Source: Paludibacteraceae bacterium (GTDB taxonomy: Bacteria; Bacteroidota; Bacteroidia; Bacteroidales; Paludibacteraceae). From it: a stretch of 55,078 bases of DNA. The stretch is taken from contig JAFXWI010000009.1 of assembly GCA_017542915.1 (NCBI GenBank), forward strand, positions 1 to 55,078. Reading direction: 5' to 3'. Both the position numbers and the translations under genes were made by a program. A model generated the notes under the pieces. It was given only the letters and a program-made list of their open reading frames with translations, had not been told where the DNA came from and made no database searches. Shown piece by piece: positions 43,529 to 50,496 of this stretch (positions are counted from its first letter, which is position 1; the number at the start of each line of letters is the position of its first letter).

Positions 43529-44271
43529 CATATAGCAGCACCATTGATGCCAATAACTTGTCCGGAAATATAATCCGCGCGGTCGCTGCAAAGGAAACTA
43601 ACTAAATAAGCCACTTCTTCCGGTTTGCCAAGACGACGCATAGGGATATTGTTTAAATCACGCATCCACTTAGGCATATATTCTGCACTTGCATGAACCA
43701 TGTCTGTTTCTATCGCGCCCGGGGAAACAGCATTTACCGTTATGCGTTTCGCTGCTAATTCTTTTGCTAAAGTTTTCGTAACTCCTATTATGGCAGATTT
43801 TGATGCCACATAATTAATTTGCCCGACATTCCCCACCTGTCCACTAATCGACGATACATTGATAATTCGCCCGTGGTGATTGATGACCATTCCTTCAATC
43901 ACACGGCGGGTGCAATAGAAGAAGCCGTTGAGGTTCACGTCTATCACGCGGTGCCATTGCTCCGGCTCCATCATCAGCATAATCTCATCATCCACAATAC
44001 CGGCATTATTCACCAGAACGTCGATATAGTCATCGGGATGAGCGGCAAACCACGCATCCAAAGCGGCGTTGATGGCATCCGGTTGGCTGACATCAAAGGG
44101 TAGGAGTTCAGCTTCGCCACCTGCTTCTTCGATGAGGCGTTTCGCTTCCTGAGCCGCAGCATGATTGGACTTGTAATTCAAGAGGATAGAACAACCGTCT
44201 TTCGCCAGCTCAATGGCGATGGCTCGTCCTATTCCTCGGCTTGCGCCGGTTATTAATGCATAGCGTTTCAT
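43528..44271 (-). CDS. 3-oxoacyl-ACP reductase (FabG-like SDR)
   Basis: A 247-residue short-chain dehydrogenase. It has the Rossmann motif TGASRGIGRAIA at the N-terminus, NNAGIVDD, and the catalytic SSISG...YVASKSA Ser-Tyr-Lys set. The C-terminus SDRADYISGQVIGINGAA is typical of FabG. It reduces the 3-keto product of the adjacent KS with NADPH. It starts 6 nt after the upstream ATPase stop. A housekeeping FabG elsewhere in the genome is likely, so this copy is probably dedicated to the cluster. Confidence 0.92.
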   Translation of the reverse strand: MKRYALITGASRGIGRAIAIELAKDGCSILLNYKSNHAAAQEAKRLIEEAGGEAELLPFDVSQPDAINAALDAWFAAHPDDYIDVLVNNAGIVDDEIMLMMEPEQWHRVIDVNLNGFFYCTRRVIEGMVINHHGRIINVSSISGQVGNVGQINYVASKSAIIGVTKTLAKELAAKRITVNAVSPGAIETDMVHASAEYMPKWMRDLNNIPMRRLGKPEEVAYLVSFLCSDRADYISGQVIGINGAAI

Positions 44272-44277
44272 ATTCAG

Positions 44278-45591
44278 TTACATATCTTTAATGGAGAACC
44301 CGCAGAGACGGAATTGATAGCGACCGAACTCGGCAGATGGTAGATTATTCGCCTTCTCCGCCAGGGCATGCAGATTGATTTTCTGCTCATTGCGTTTCAC
44401 TTCGGCTATTAGCCCTTGGTGGGTGAATTCGTTAATAGCCACGATATCTATTTCATTCTCTCCTTTTCTATCCCACCAATTGCCTACCTGACTAAATTCA
44501 CCCGACTCCATGAGTAAGGTCTGGAAATAGCGTTCCAAGGTTTTGCCGGAGAAACGCTCATAGTGCGTATTTATATTCGTACGCAAGAGTTTAAGTTGCC
44601 CGCTCTCTATCAGCGATTGATAAGGACATATAAACCGGAACCAGAACCGCAAAAACAAATCGGCTATCTCATAAGAAGAGGTCTTGGATTGTGCGGAAGC
44701 CAGAAGTGGTTTCAGACGCACTATCATACCGAAATTCTTCTCCAAATTCGTCAAGTAAGTGCCGCAATCCTTTTGAAGCGCGCCGTCGATGTCGGTTCGT
44801 CTATTGGAGCCATTGGCTATCAATTGGAGAATCGAGTAATAGGTGTTATAATCGGCGCTGAACTCCGTATTGATGACATCCCGCCCTTCGGTCAGGAAAT
44901 AGGAATCGAGCCGACAAACATAATTGAGCATTTTCTCCTTGGTATAACAGCCAGCATCCATCAGCAACTCCACATACTTGGCCACTCCGCCTGTGATCAT
45001 ATAAAGACACAGCAGATCTTCGTTTGTGTAATTCGGACAATGGTCGGCAAAAATTTGTTTGAGCACGGCAATAGAGAACGGACGAAGCGTGAATTTCGAG
45101 GTTGGACGCCCGTAAAGCGGTTCGTTTTTATCCTCAAAAATATGCTTCATCATCGCCATAATACTTCCTGAAGCTATCAGATTGATATGCGATTGCGCAT
45201 GGTATCGATCCCAGATGTCTTGAATCTCACTAAATATAGCGGCATTTATCTTGGCTAAATTCTGAAACTCGTCAAAAATAACCGTTATAGGTCGCTTAAC
45301 AGACTCGCGCATGATTACCTCAAACAGGTCACGGAAACGGGTAATCGTACCATAAATAGGAAGTTGTAATTGTTGTTCCAAGATCGTTTGAAACTTGTTG
45401 CATAGCATTGCTTCGCTATCCTTAGAGACAAACAGATAGGCATAATCCTTACCCTCCATTGCACGCAACAAGAGGGATGTCTTTCCCACGCGGCGACGCC
45501 CCATCAGCACAGTAAATGTAGCGCTTGTAAGCGACTGTTCGTACGCATTACGGAGTACTTCTAATTCTGTTTTCCGATCGTAAAATCTCAT
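44278..45591 (-). CDS. DUF234-type AAA+ ATPase
   Basis: 437 residues. Walker A is GRRRVGKTSLL (about residues 31-41) and Walker B is ITVIFDEFQNLAK. A winged-helix segment follows (NRRTDIDGALQ...YLTNLEKNFGMI). The C-terminal DUF234 part has a PD-(D/E)xK-like pair, NEIDIVAINE and IAEVKRNEQ. The family is widespread in Bacteroidales and archaea with unknown function. It has its own promoter at 45636-45667. It heads the FabG-KS-ACP unit although nothing links it to lipid metabolism; insertion into a former larger operon is possible. Confidence 0.85.
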   Translation of the reverse strand: MRFYDRKTELEVLRNAYEQSLTSATFTVLMGRRRVGKTSLLLRAMEGKDYAYLFVSKDSEAMLCNKFQTILEQQLQLPIYGTITRFRDLFEVIMRESVKRPITVIFDEFQNLAKINAAIFSEIQDIWDRYHAQSHINLIASGSIMAMMKHIFEDKNEPLYGRPTSKFTLRPFSIAVLKQIFADHCPNYTNEDLLCLYMITGGVAKYVELLMDAGCYTKEKMLNYVCRLDSYFLTEGRDVINTEFSADYNTYYSILQLIANGSNRRTDIDGALQKDCGTYLTNLEKNFGMIVRLKPLLASAQSKTSSYEIADLFLRFWFRFICPYQSLIESGQLKLLRTNINTHYERFSGKTLERYFQTLLMESGEFSQVGNWWDRKGENEIDIVAINEFTHQGLIAEVKRNEQKINLHALAEKANNLPSAEFGRYQFRLCGFSIKDM

Positions 45592-45635
45592 AATATAAAG
45601 CGGCGTTTATATAAACAATCATTTATATTTCGCTG

Positions 45636-45667
45636 CAAAGGTACTGCTTTTTTTTGAAATATGCAAG
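45636..45667 (-). promoter_or_regulatory. Promoter of the DUF234-fabG-KS-ACP unit
   Basis: Minus strand CTTG (45667-45664), 20 bp (CATATTTC, A8, GCAG), TACCTTTG (45643-45636). The leader to the ATG is about 40 nt. Confidence 0.8.
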
Positions 45668-45683
45668 TTTTTTTAGAAAAATC

Positions 45684-45711
45684 GATTAGGGATTAGCGAT
45701 TTTCGATTATA
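45684..45711 (-). repeat. 7-bp array at the psd stop codon
   Basis: GATTAGG, GATTAGC, GATTTTC, GATTATA. The TAA of psd (45693-45695) lies inside. Confidence 0.8.
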
Positions 45712-46778
45712 GGATCGCCGACTTTGACGGATTTTGGGGAGATATGCGGAGCCCTGCCGGGTTCAAAGAAAAGGACGATATCGCTGCCGCCGAAGAGGAA
45801 TTTGCCTAACTCAGTGCCCTGAGTTAATTTGTGATTTGTCATTTGTGATTTGTCATTTGTAAATGTCCACTGGACGGAGGAGACTTGCTGGACACCGACG
45901 GCGACAAGGGCGATCTTGCCGAAAGCAGGAGTGTCCAAGATGAGGACTCCGCGCGTCTCGAGCATCTGAAAATCGGTCACGCCGAGTTGATCATAGCGAT
46001 ACCTACCCTGCTCTTCATCCCAGATGATGACACCTCCGCCGGCATGGATGCCTTCTATGGTCTTGCATTCCAGCACCGTACCATCGCACGGCGCATGAAA
46101 ACGATGATAATCAAAGACATCGAGGACGATATGTGTCGTCTCGCCGCCAGCAAACGCATCCCGATAGGGGCTGTCGCCCAAGAGGTCAAGCCAATTAGTG
46201 ATACTCGCGGTCTTGACCGGCGAGAAAGCAATCTCGCCGTCGCAGGGTGCGAGGAAATTTCGTAATGACGGGATTACGTGATTACGTAATTCCGCCCTCA
46301 GCCCTCTCGCGAAAAAGTCGTTCCAAGAATGCCAGTTATCGGGCGACTCGTAGCGATCGGTATCGAGCTCGAAACGCGCGTCCGTGCGCGCGAGTTTATA
46401 ATAGGAGTCGTTCCAACTTTCCGAAGTGCTGAGATATTCCCCCCAAGCTTTGTTATAATCCTTAAGCCAAGCCGCTACTCGCGGTTCATATTGGAGCGAG
46501 GGATAGATATAGCCCCTGTCCTTGAGCGCATCCAGCGGTTGATCCAAAAGAAAATAGAAATAGCCAATATTCTGGTCTATACGCCTAAAGAACGAGGCTT
46601 CTTCGCCTATATCCATTCCTTGCCACGGCATACAACGCGCAAAACGCTCCACATAGGCGCACCACTCATCCACGGTCCGTACGGGGTTCGTCTCCCGATG
46701 CGGATTAGCGATAGAGGCTTGCAAAAGCGATTGCTCAAGCAAAGCGCGAAGAGATATGTTTTCTATGAGGGCGTTCAT
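45693..46778 (-). CDS. Phosphatidylserine decarboxylase-family protein
   Basis: 361 residues. The C-terminal ~220 residues are a PSD domain: FLAPCDGEIAF (catalytic Asp), VFDYHRFHAPCDG (His), VGVQQVSSVQW, and the self-cleavage site KFLFGGSD, where Ser becomes the pyruvoyl group. The ~140-residue N-terminal extension is typical of the larger PSD-like proteins. The family decarboxylates phosphatidylserine, but some members act on other substrates. Two arrays are in frame: octamers at 46264-46295 and six heptamers at 45826-45867 in the loop just before the cleavage site. The condensation-fold gene upstream suggests a lipid-amine role. Confidence 0.85.
   Translation of the reverse strand: MNALIENISLRALLEQSLLQASIANPHRETNPVRTVDEWCAYVERFARCMPWQGMDIGEEASFFRRIDQNIGYFYFLLDQPLDALKDRGYIYPSLQYEPRVAAWLKDYNKAWGEYLSTSESWNDSYYKLARTDARFELDTDRYESPDNWHSWNDFFARGLRAELRNHVIPSLRNFLAPCDGEIAFSPVKTASITNWLDLLGDSPYRDAFAGGETTHIVLDVFDYHRFHAPCDGTVLECKTIEGIHAGGGVIIWDEEQGRYRYDQLGVTDFQMLETRGVLILDTPAFGKIALVAVGVQQVSSVQWTFTNDKSQMTNHKLTQGTELGKFLFGGSDIVLFFEPGRAPHISPKSVKVGDPIIENR
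45826..45867 (-). repeat. 7-bp array inside psd
   Basis: Six heptamers (plus strand AATTTGT, then GATTTGT and CATTTGT twice each, then AAATGTC), 42 bp or 14 codons, encode NDKSQMTNHK-like residues between the VQW strand and the FGGS cleavage motif. Confidence 0.9.
46264..46295 (-). repeat. 8-bp array inside psd
   Basis: AATGACGG, GATTACGT, GATTACGT, AATTCCGC, in frame in the PSD-family gene, encoding RNHVIPSLRN. Confidence 0.75.
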
Positions 46779-46792
46779 TGTTGTTTTTTCAT

Positions 46793-46824
46793 AATGACGT
46801 AATTACGGGATTACGGGATGACGA
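46793..46824 (-). repeat. 8-bp array between the condensation and psd genes
   Basis: AATGACGT, AATTACGG, GATTACGG, GATGACGA. The condensation-gene stop follows at once (46826). Confidence 0.75.
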
Positions 46825-46825
46825 A

Positions 46826-47956
46826 CTATTCTTCCAGAAGCCATTCAACATATTTGCGTACCAATGCCGCAAAGCGGCGGATAGAGGATTCTTTATAATG
46901 GGTAGCGGAATAGCGGAACCAAAGCGACAGATCATCCTGATGCTCATGAATCTCTACATCGAGGAGAGCATAGGCATACTTGAGCTCTGGGATAGATACT
47001 ATTTCTATTGGCAGATTTGCAGCGCATAGCATATCCTTCACATCATTTACCCGCAATACATTCACCGCATAGTTCCATCGCTTGTTATAGGGCGCCGTCA
47101 GCGTATAGGGATAATCGCTATGAGCGATACCGGAACGGATTTGATTACGAGCCTCGCGGATCGCCGATTCTCGATTATCGGCTATCGATTTTCGAATCTC
47201 AAACGGCACATCTCGATGGAGACTGCCGAAAATACGTTGTTCTTCAGGTGTTTCGCGTCCCTCGTATGCCCATGTGAGTGCAGCCTCGTCCGTACCGCAA
47301 TACTCCGCAATAGCAAGGGCTGTACAGAGCGAGAAAAAACCTTCAAATGAAAGGATATTCTCTTTACAAAACCTATTTATCGACTCATGCAAAACCGTAT
47401 AATCATCTATGTATAATCCGGCTTGGGGCGGAAGGAGCGTGGCAATCCAACGTCTGTCTATCGCCGGACGAACCGGAATAATGTCGTCCGCAAATTCTTG
47501 TTTCAGCCATTCATGACTGTCTTGATAATGCGCCCCTTTTTTCTGCTGTTCATAACGCGCTACATATCCCCAATAATCATCGGCTTCCAGAGGAAAACCA
47601 TTATATGCACGCTCAAGATCTTCTGCTAAAATCTCCATGCTTTTCCCGTCTCCTAAGATACGATTTAATTCTGCTTGGATAAGTACATCCTCTCCGTCTT
47701 CAGAAAGAGAAAAACGATGATATTTTCCATGCAGAATATCTTTGCGTTTTGAGGAATAGTGCATCCCCTTCCTATCCACTTGCATGGAAAATACTGGATG
47801 GTTCTCCAAAGCCAAACGGGTTGCCTTCTCGATACGATCTTTTTCTTTCGCTCCGTTTTTCCATCGCAACGTAATAGGAAACCGGTATACACCCGGCATC
47901 CAGCGTGTAATATCATACACCAATCGCGAATATGGAAGAAGCGGATATTTCATCAT
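46826..47956 (-). CDS. Condensation/acyltransferase-fold protein with degenerate active site
   Basis: 376 residues. Overall pattern of NRPS condensation-domain or PapA/WS-DGAT-type acyltransferases: the N-terminal PLLPYSRLVYDI, FSLCTALAIAEYCG (core helix), GSLHRDVPFEIR, and YNKRWNYAVNVL. The usual HHxxxDG motif reads NRILGDG, so the catalytic second His is Arg. Either the enzyme uses another base or it is non-catalytic. The codons for IRKSIADNRESAIR are a 42-bp heptamer array. It lies between a DUF4105 membrane protein and a PSD-family gene, with spacers of 3 and 47 nt. A role in making or moving a modified lipid is inferred. Confidence 0.65.
   Translation of the reverse strand: MMKYPLLPYSRLVYDITRWMPGVYRFPITLRWKNGAKEKDRIEKATRLALENHPVFSMQVDRKGMHYSSKRKDILHGKYHRFSLSEDGEDVLIQAELNRILGDGKSMEILAEDLERAYNGFPLEADDYWGYVARYEQQKKGAHYQDSHEWLKQEFADDIIPVRPAIDRRWIATLLPPQAGLYIDDYTVLHESINRFCKENILSFEGFFSLCTALAIAEYCGTDEAALTWAYEGRETPEEQRIFGSLHRDVPFEIRKSIADNRESAIREARNQIRSGIAHSDYPYTLTAPYNKRWNYAVNVLRVNDVKDMLCAANLPIEIVSIPELKYAYALLDVEIHEHQDDLSLWFRYSATHYKESSIRRFAALVRKYVEWLLEE
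47159..47200 (-). repeat. 7-bp array inside the condensation-fold gene
   Basis: Six heptamers (GATCGCC, GATTCTC, GATTATC, GGCTATC, GATTTTC, GAATCTC), 42 bp, encode 14 in-frame codons. Confidence 0.8.
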
Positions 47957-47981
47957 TGGTTATTGGTGATTGAAGATACGT
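47954..47981 (-). repeat. 7-bp array at the DUF4105 stop codon
   Basis: CATTGGT, TATTGGT, GATTGAA, GATACGT. The DUF4105 stop (47960-47962) and the start codon of the next gene (ends 47956) both lie in it. Confidence 0.65.
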
Positions 47982-49177
47982 TTAATATCATCTTTGGCAG
48001 TTATTACCACATATGAGAGCGACAGGACGAGGAAGAATGGATCGATCACCATATGAGGCCAGAAGGTCAAGATGGCTATTCCAACCAACAAGACACCTGC
48101 ATAGGGCAATGCCCAATAACGATGCCAATACCAGCCCATCGCCGGAAGCGGGTTAAAAAGAGCCAATAAGATAAATGCCGGTCCTCCAAAATGAGGCATG
48201 ATGCACCATAAAATAATCAGCAAAATTCCTATAATTGCTTGGATTCCCAACAAGAACCAATCCCAATACGGATAACGCGTGAAAGCCATACCGATGGTGA
48301 TGAGCAAGATCAATATCGCAATCATCATTGGAGTAAACCACGGTTTGCTATTCTCCAACGGCGCTCCCTCCACCATATCGCCGATATAGACAGCGAAAGG
48401 CTGCCCATTGACCGTAGCTTGCTGCCAAACAGCCGCCAAATCGGAAGGAATAATCAGTTTCTCATCCAAAGGGATATCACTTCCGGATGCATTATCCGCA
48501 AAAATCAAATATAGAAAACGATACCATGGTTGATTTGCCATTGTTCGATAAGCGATTTCACGAGGCGTCATGTGCTCCAATTCCGCATTCGGTGCATAGA
48601 CGATAGGCACCTCTCGAAGCGCTCGCTTTACATATTTTACTGCAGTAATGGCACAACCGTATTTATTCAAATCCTGTCGAAGAGTTATGCCCTGTGTCAG
48701 GTGATTATCCATAATCTCCCACAAGCGCTGTTCTGCCTCAGGCGGCATATTCAGCCTGTATTCATGTACTGAACGATTCCATCTCCGATAATCCTCCACA
48801 TATGTACTTGTCGGAATGGCAAACATACCCATCTTGGTCTTTCCGCTTATGTATTGATAGAAATTGGCTGTTATACTCTCCCCCTCATAACTAAAGCAAT
48901 AATCTAAGTTAAAAGTCGGACACTGGAGGCGCAAGAAAGCATGCCCGACAGCACCAAGAGCTTCATCGTGCCAATCCGTCGGATCCGCTACACAAAGCGA
49001 TACCAAAACAAAATCCGGATCTAATCGGTCGATGGTATCATTGAATCCCTGCGCAGCATTCCGTTCTGCAACCGTCATCTCTTTCTCTGCTACGGACGCA
49101 CTTTGCCCCCTCACTCCCAACGGCAGCAAGACCCACAATGCCATTACGGCTATTTTCTGCAAAAGATTCATATTCAT
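47960..49177 (-). CDS. DUF4105-family membrane protein
   Basis: 405 residues from MNMNLLQKIAVMALWVLLPLGVRG (signal peptide). The longer frame to 49453 runs through the promoter and is not the gene. The periplasmic DUF4105 part has VSLCVADPTDWHDEALGAVGHAFLRLQ and KYGCAITAVKYVKRAL, with His and Cys residues that suggest a papain-like (NlpC/Lnb-type) hydrolase. Four or five hydrophobic helices follow (residues ~270-390), with a short charged C-terminus. The family is typical of Bacteroidetes and its substrate is unknown; a lipid or N-acyl group would fit the neighbours. It is first in the unit with the condensation and psd genes. Confidence 0.8.
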   Translation of the reverse strand: MNMNLLQKIAVMALWVLLPLGVRGQSASVAEKEMTVAERNAAQGFNDTIDRLDPDFVLVSLCVADPTDWHDEALGAVGHAFLRLQCPTFNLDYCFSYEGESITANFYQYISGKTKMGMFAIPTSTYVEDYRRWNRSVHEYRLNMPPEAEQRLWEIMDNHLTQGITLRQDLNKYGCAITAVKYVKRALREVPIVYAPNAELEHMTPREIAYRTMANQPWYRFLYLIFADNASGSDIPLDEKLIIPSDLAAVWQQATVNGQPFAVYIGDMVEGAPLENSKPWFTPMMIAILILLITIGMAFTRYPYWDWFLLGIQAIIGILLIILWCIMPHFGGPAFILLALFNPLPAMGWYWHRYWALPYAGVLLVGIAILTFWPHMVIDPFFLVLSLSYVVITAKDDIKRIFNHQ

Positions 49178-49211
49178 TTTTTTCGTTATTACGCAATTAC
49201 GTTTTGCGGTG

Positions 49212-49243
49212 CAAAGGTACTGCTTTTTTTTGAATTGTGCAAG
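49212..49243 (-). promoter_or_regulatory. Promoter of the DUF4105-condensation-psd unit
   Basis: Minus strand CTTG (49243-49240), 20 bp ending A8-GCAG, TACCTTTG (49219-49212). Short ATTAC octamer repeats lie in the leader (49185-49207). Confidence 0.8.
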
Positions 49244-49309
49244 AAATGGACAAAAATAAACAAAAAGGACAAATGGACACGCATTTTTTATAAAAAACAT
49301 GCCCGAACG

Positions 49310-49341
49310 TTTGCATATGTGCAAAAAAAGCAGTACCTTTG
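49310..49341 (+). promoter_or_regulatory. Promoter of mrp
   Basis: TTTG (49310-49313), 20 bp ending AAAAAAAGCAG, TACCTTTG (49334-49341), about 77 nt before the ATG. It is divergent from the DUF4105 promoter. Confidence 0.8.
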
Positions 49342-49379
49342 CAGCCCAATTTGTTTGGATTTGACCAAATGACTCAATA

Positions 49380-49415
49380 AATCGTACATTGTAAATGACT
49401 AAATCGTAAATAACT
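49380..49415 (+). repeat. 7-bp array upstream of mrp
   Basis: AATCGTA, CATTGTA, AATGACT plus one A, AATCGTA, AATAACT, ending 2 bp before the ATG. The same unit family precedes the HIT and KS genes. Confidence 0.75.
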
Positions 49416-49417
49416 TC

Positions 49418-50464
49418 ATGTATCCACAACAAGTAATAGATGCCTTGCGGCATGTGCGGTACCCGGGAACGGGCAAGGATTTGATAGAGAGCGGAATGCT
49501 GGAGGACGATATTCGTATCTCGGGTTTTGAGGTGTCCTTTTCGTTGATTTTTCCAAAGGATAACGACCCCTTCCTCAAATCAGTGGTGAAAGCTGCCGAG
49601 ACGGCGCTTAAGACCTATATCGATCCGAATATAGCGGCTCATATTCACACCAAGTTCGTTAAACAGAACATCAAATCTCAAATTGCCAATCTCAAATCTC
49701 CAATACGTGCAAAGCACGTAATAGCTATTCATAGCGGCAAAGGCGGTGTGGGCAAATCGACGGTGACGGCGAACTTAGCGGTTGCTTTGGCTCAACAGGG
49801 TTACTCGGTGGGATTGCTCGACGCCGATATCCACGGACCGTCGATGCCGAAGATGTTCCGATGCGAAGACGCGCGTCCGTACTCGGTAGAGGAAGAGGGT
49901 CGCACCCTCATCGAACCCATTGAGCAGTACGGTGTGAAGATGCTTTCTATCGGGTTCTTCGTCAACCCCGAGCAGGCCGTTATCTGGAGAGGAGGTATGG
50001 CTTCAAACGCCATCAAACAGCTCATCGAAGATGCCCATTGGGGTGAACTCGATTATTTCCTGATTGACCTGCCTCCCGGAACGAGCGATATCCACCTCAC
50101 GCTTATTTCCGAGTTGCAACTCACAGGTGTCATCGTGGTCACTACGCCGCAGCCCGTAGCACTCGTTGATGCACGCAAAGGTGTGGAGATGTTCCGCAAC
50201 GAGAAAGTGAACGTGCCGATCCTTGGTCTTGTCGAGAACATGGCTTGGTTCACCCCTGCCGAACTGCCTGAAAATAAATACTATATCTTCGGCAAAGACG
50301 GAGGAAAGAACCTTGCTGAGGAACTGAATATCCCGCTTTTGGGTCAGATTCCGTTGGTTCAATCGATCCGCGAAGGAGGCGATGAAGGAATGCCGATCGC
50401 CCTGCAAGCCGGACATCCTGGCGCGGAAGCGTTTAATAAAATAGCTAGTCAACTAGTAAACTAA
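49418..50464 (+). CDS. Mrp/ApbC-type iron-sulfur carrier ATPase
   Basis: 348 residues. The N-terminal ~90 are a DUF59/MIP18 domain (VIDALRHVRYPGTGKDLIESGM). The P-loop is the deviant Walker A HSGKGGVGKSTVTANLA near residue 108, followed by GLLDADIHGPSMPKMF. The conserved FLIDLPPGTSD and GLVENMAWF segments follow. The usual CxxC after ENM is absent (FTPAELPEN), as in many Bacteroidetes homologues. It loads Fe-S clusters on apoproteins such as MiaB. A 42-bp heptamer array (49667-49708) encoding NIKSQIANLKSPIR forms the linker between DUF59 and the ATPase domain. Confidence 0.92.
   Translation: MYPQQVIDALRHVRYPGTGKDLIESGMLEDDIRISGFEVSFSLIFPKDNDPFLKSVVKAAETALKTYIDPNIAAHIHTKFVKQNIKSQIANLKSPIRAKHVIAIHSGKGGVGKSTVTANLAVALAQQGYSVGLLDADIHGPSMPKMFRCEDARPYSVEEEGRTLIEPIEQYGVKMLSIGFFVNPEQAVIWRGGMASNAIKQLIEDAHWGELDYFLIDLPPGTSDIHLTLISELQLTGVIVVTTPQPVALVDARKGVEMFRNEKVNVPILGLVENMAWFTPAELPENKYYIFGKDGGKNLAEELNIPLLGQIPLVQSIREGGDEGMPIALQAGHPGAEAFNKIASQLVN
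49667..49708 (+). repeat. 7-bp array inside mrp (interdomain linker)
   Basis: Six heptamers (AACATCA, AATCTCA, AATTGCC, AATCTCA, AATCTCC, AATACGT), exactly 14 codons, between the two domains. Confidence 0.85.
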
Positions 50465-50491
50465 TAAACTAATAAACTAGTAAACTACTAC
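50444..50491 (+). repeat. 8-bp array at the mrp stop and before the MATE gene
   Basis: Six octamers (GCTAGTCA, ACTAGTAA, ACTAATAA twice, ACTAGTAA, ACTACTAC). The mrp stop TAA (50462-50464) is inside and the next start is 5 bp beyond. Confidence 0.9.
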
Positions 50492-50496
50492 ATCCC

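Noticed and set aside
47960..49453. Long (497-codon) version of the DUF4105 gene
   Set aside because: The extra 92 codons run through the minus-strand promoter at 49212-49243; the signal peptide starts at 49177.
49418..50464. Loss of function of Mrp because the CxxC motif is missing
   Set aside because: Many Bacteroidetes homologues read ENMAWFTPAELPEN here, so it is a lineage feature rather than a defect.
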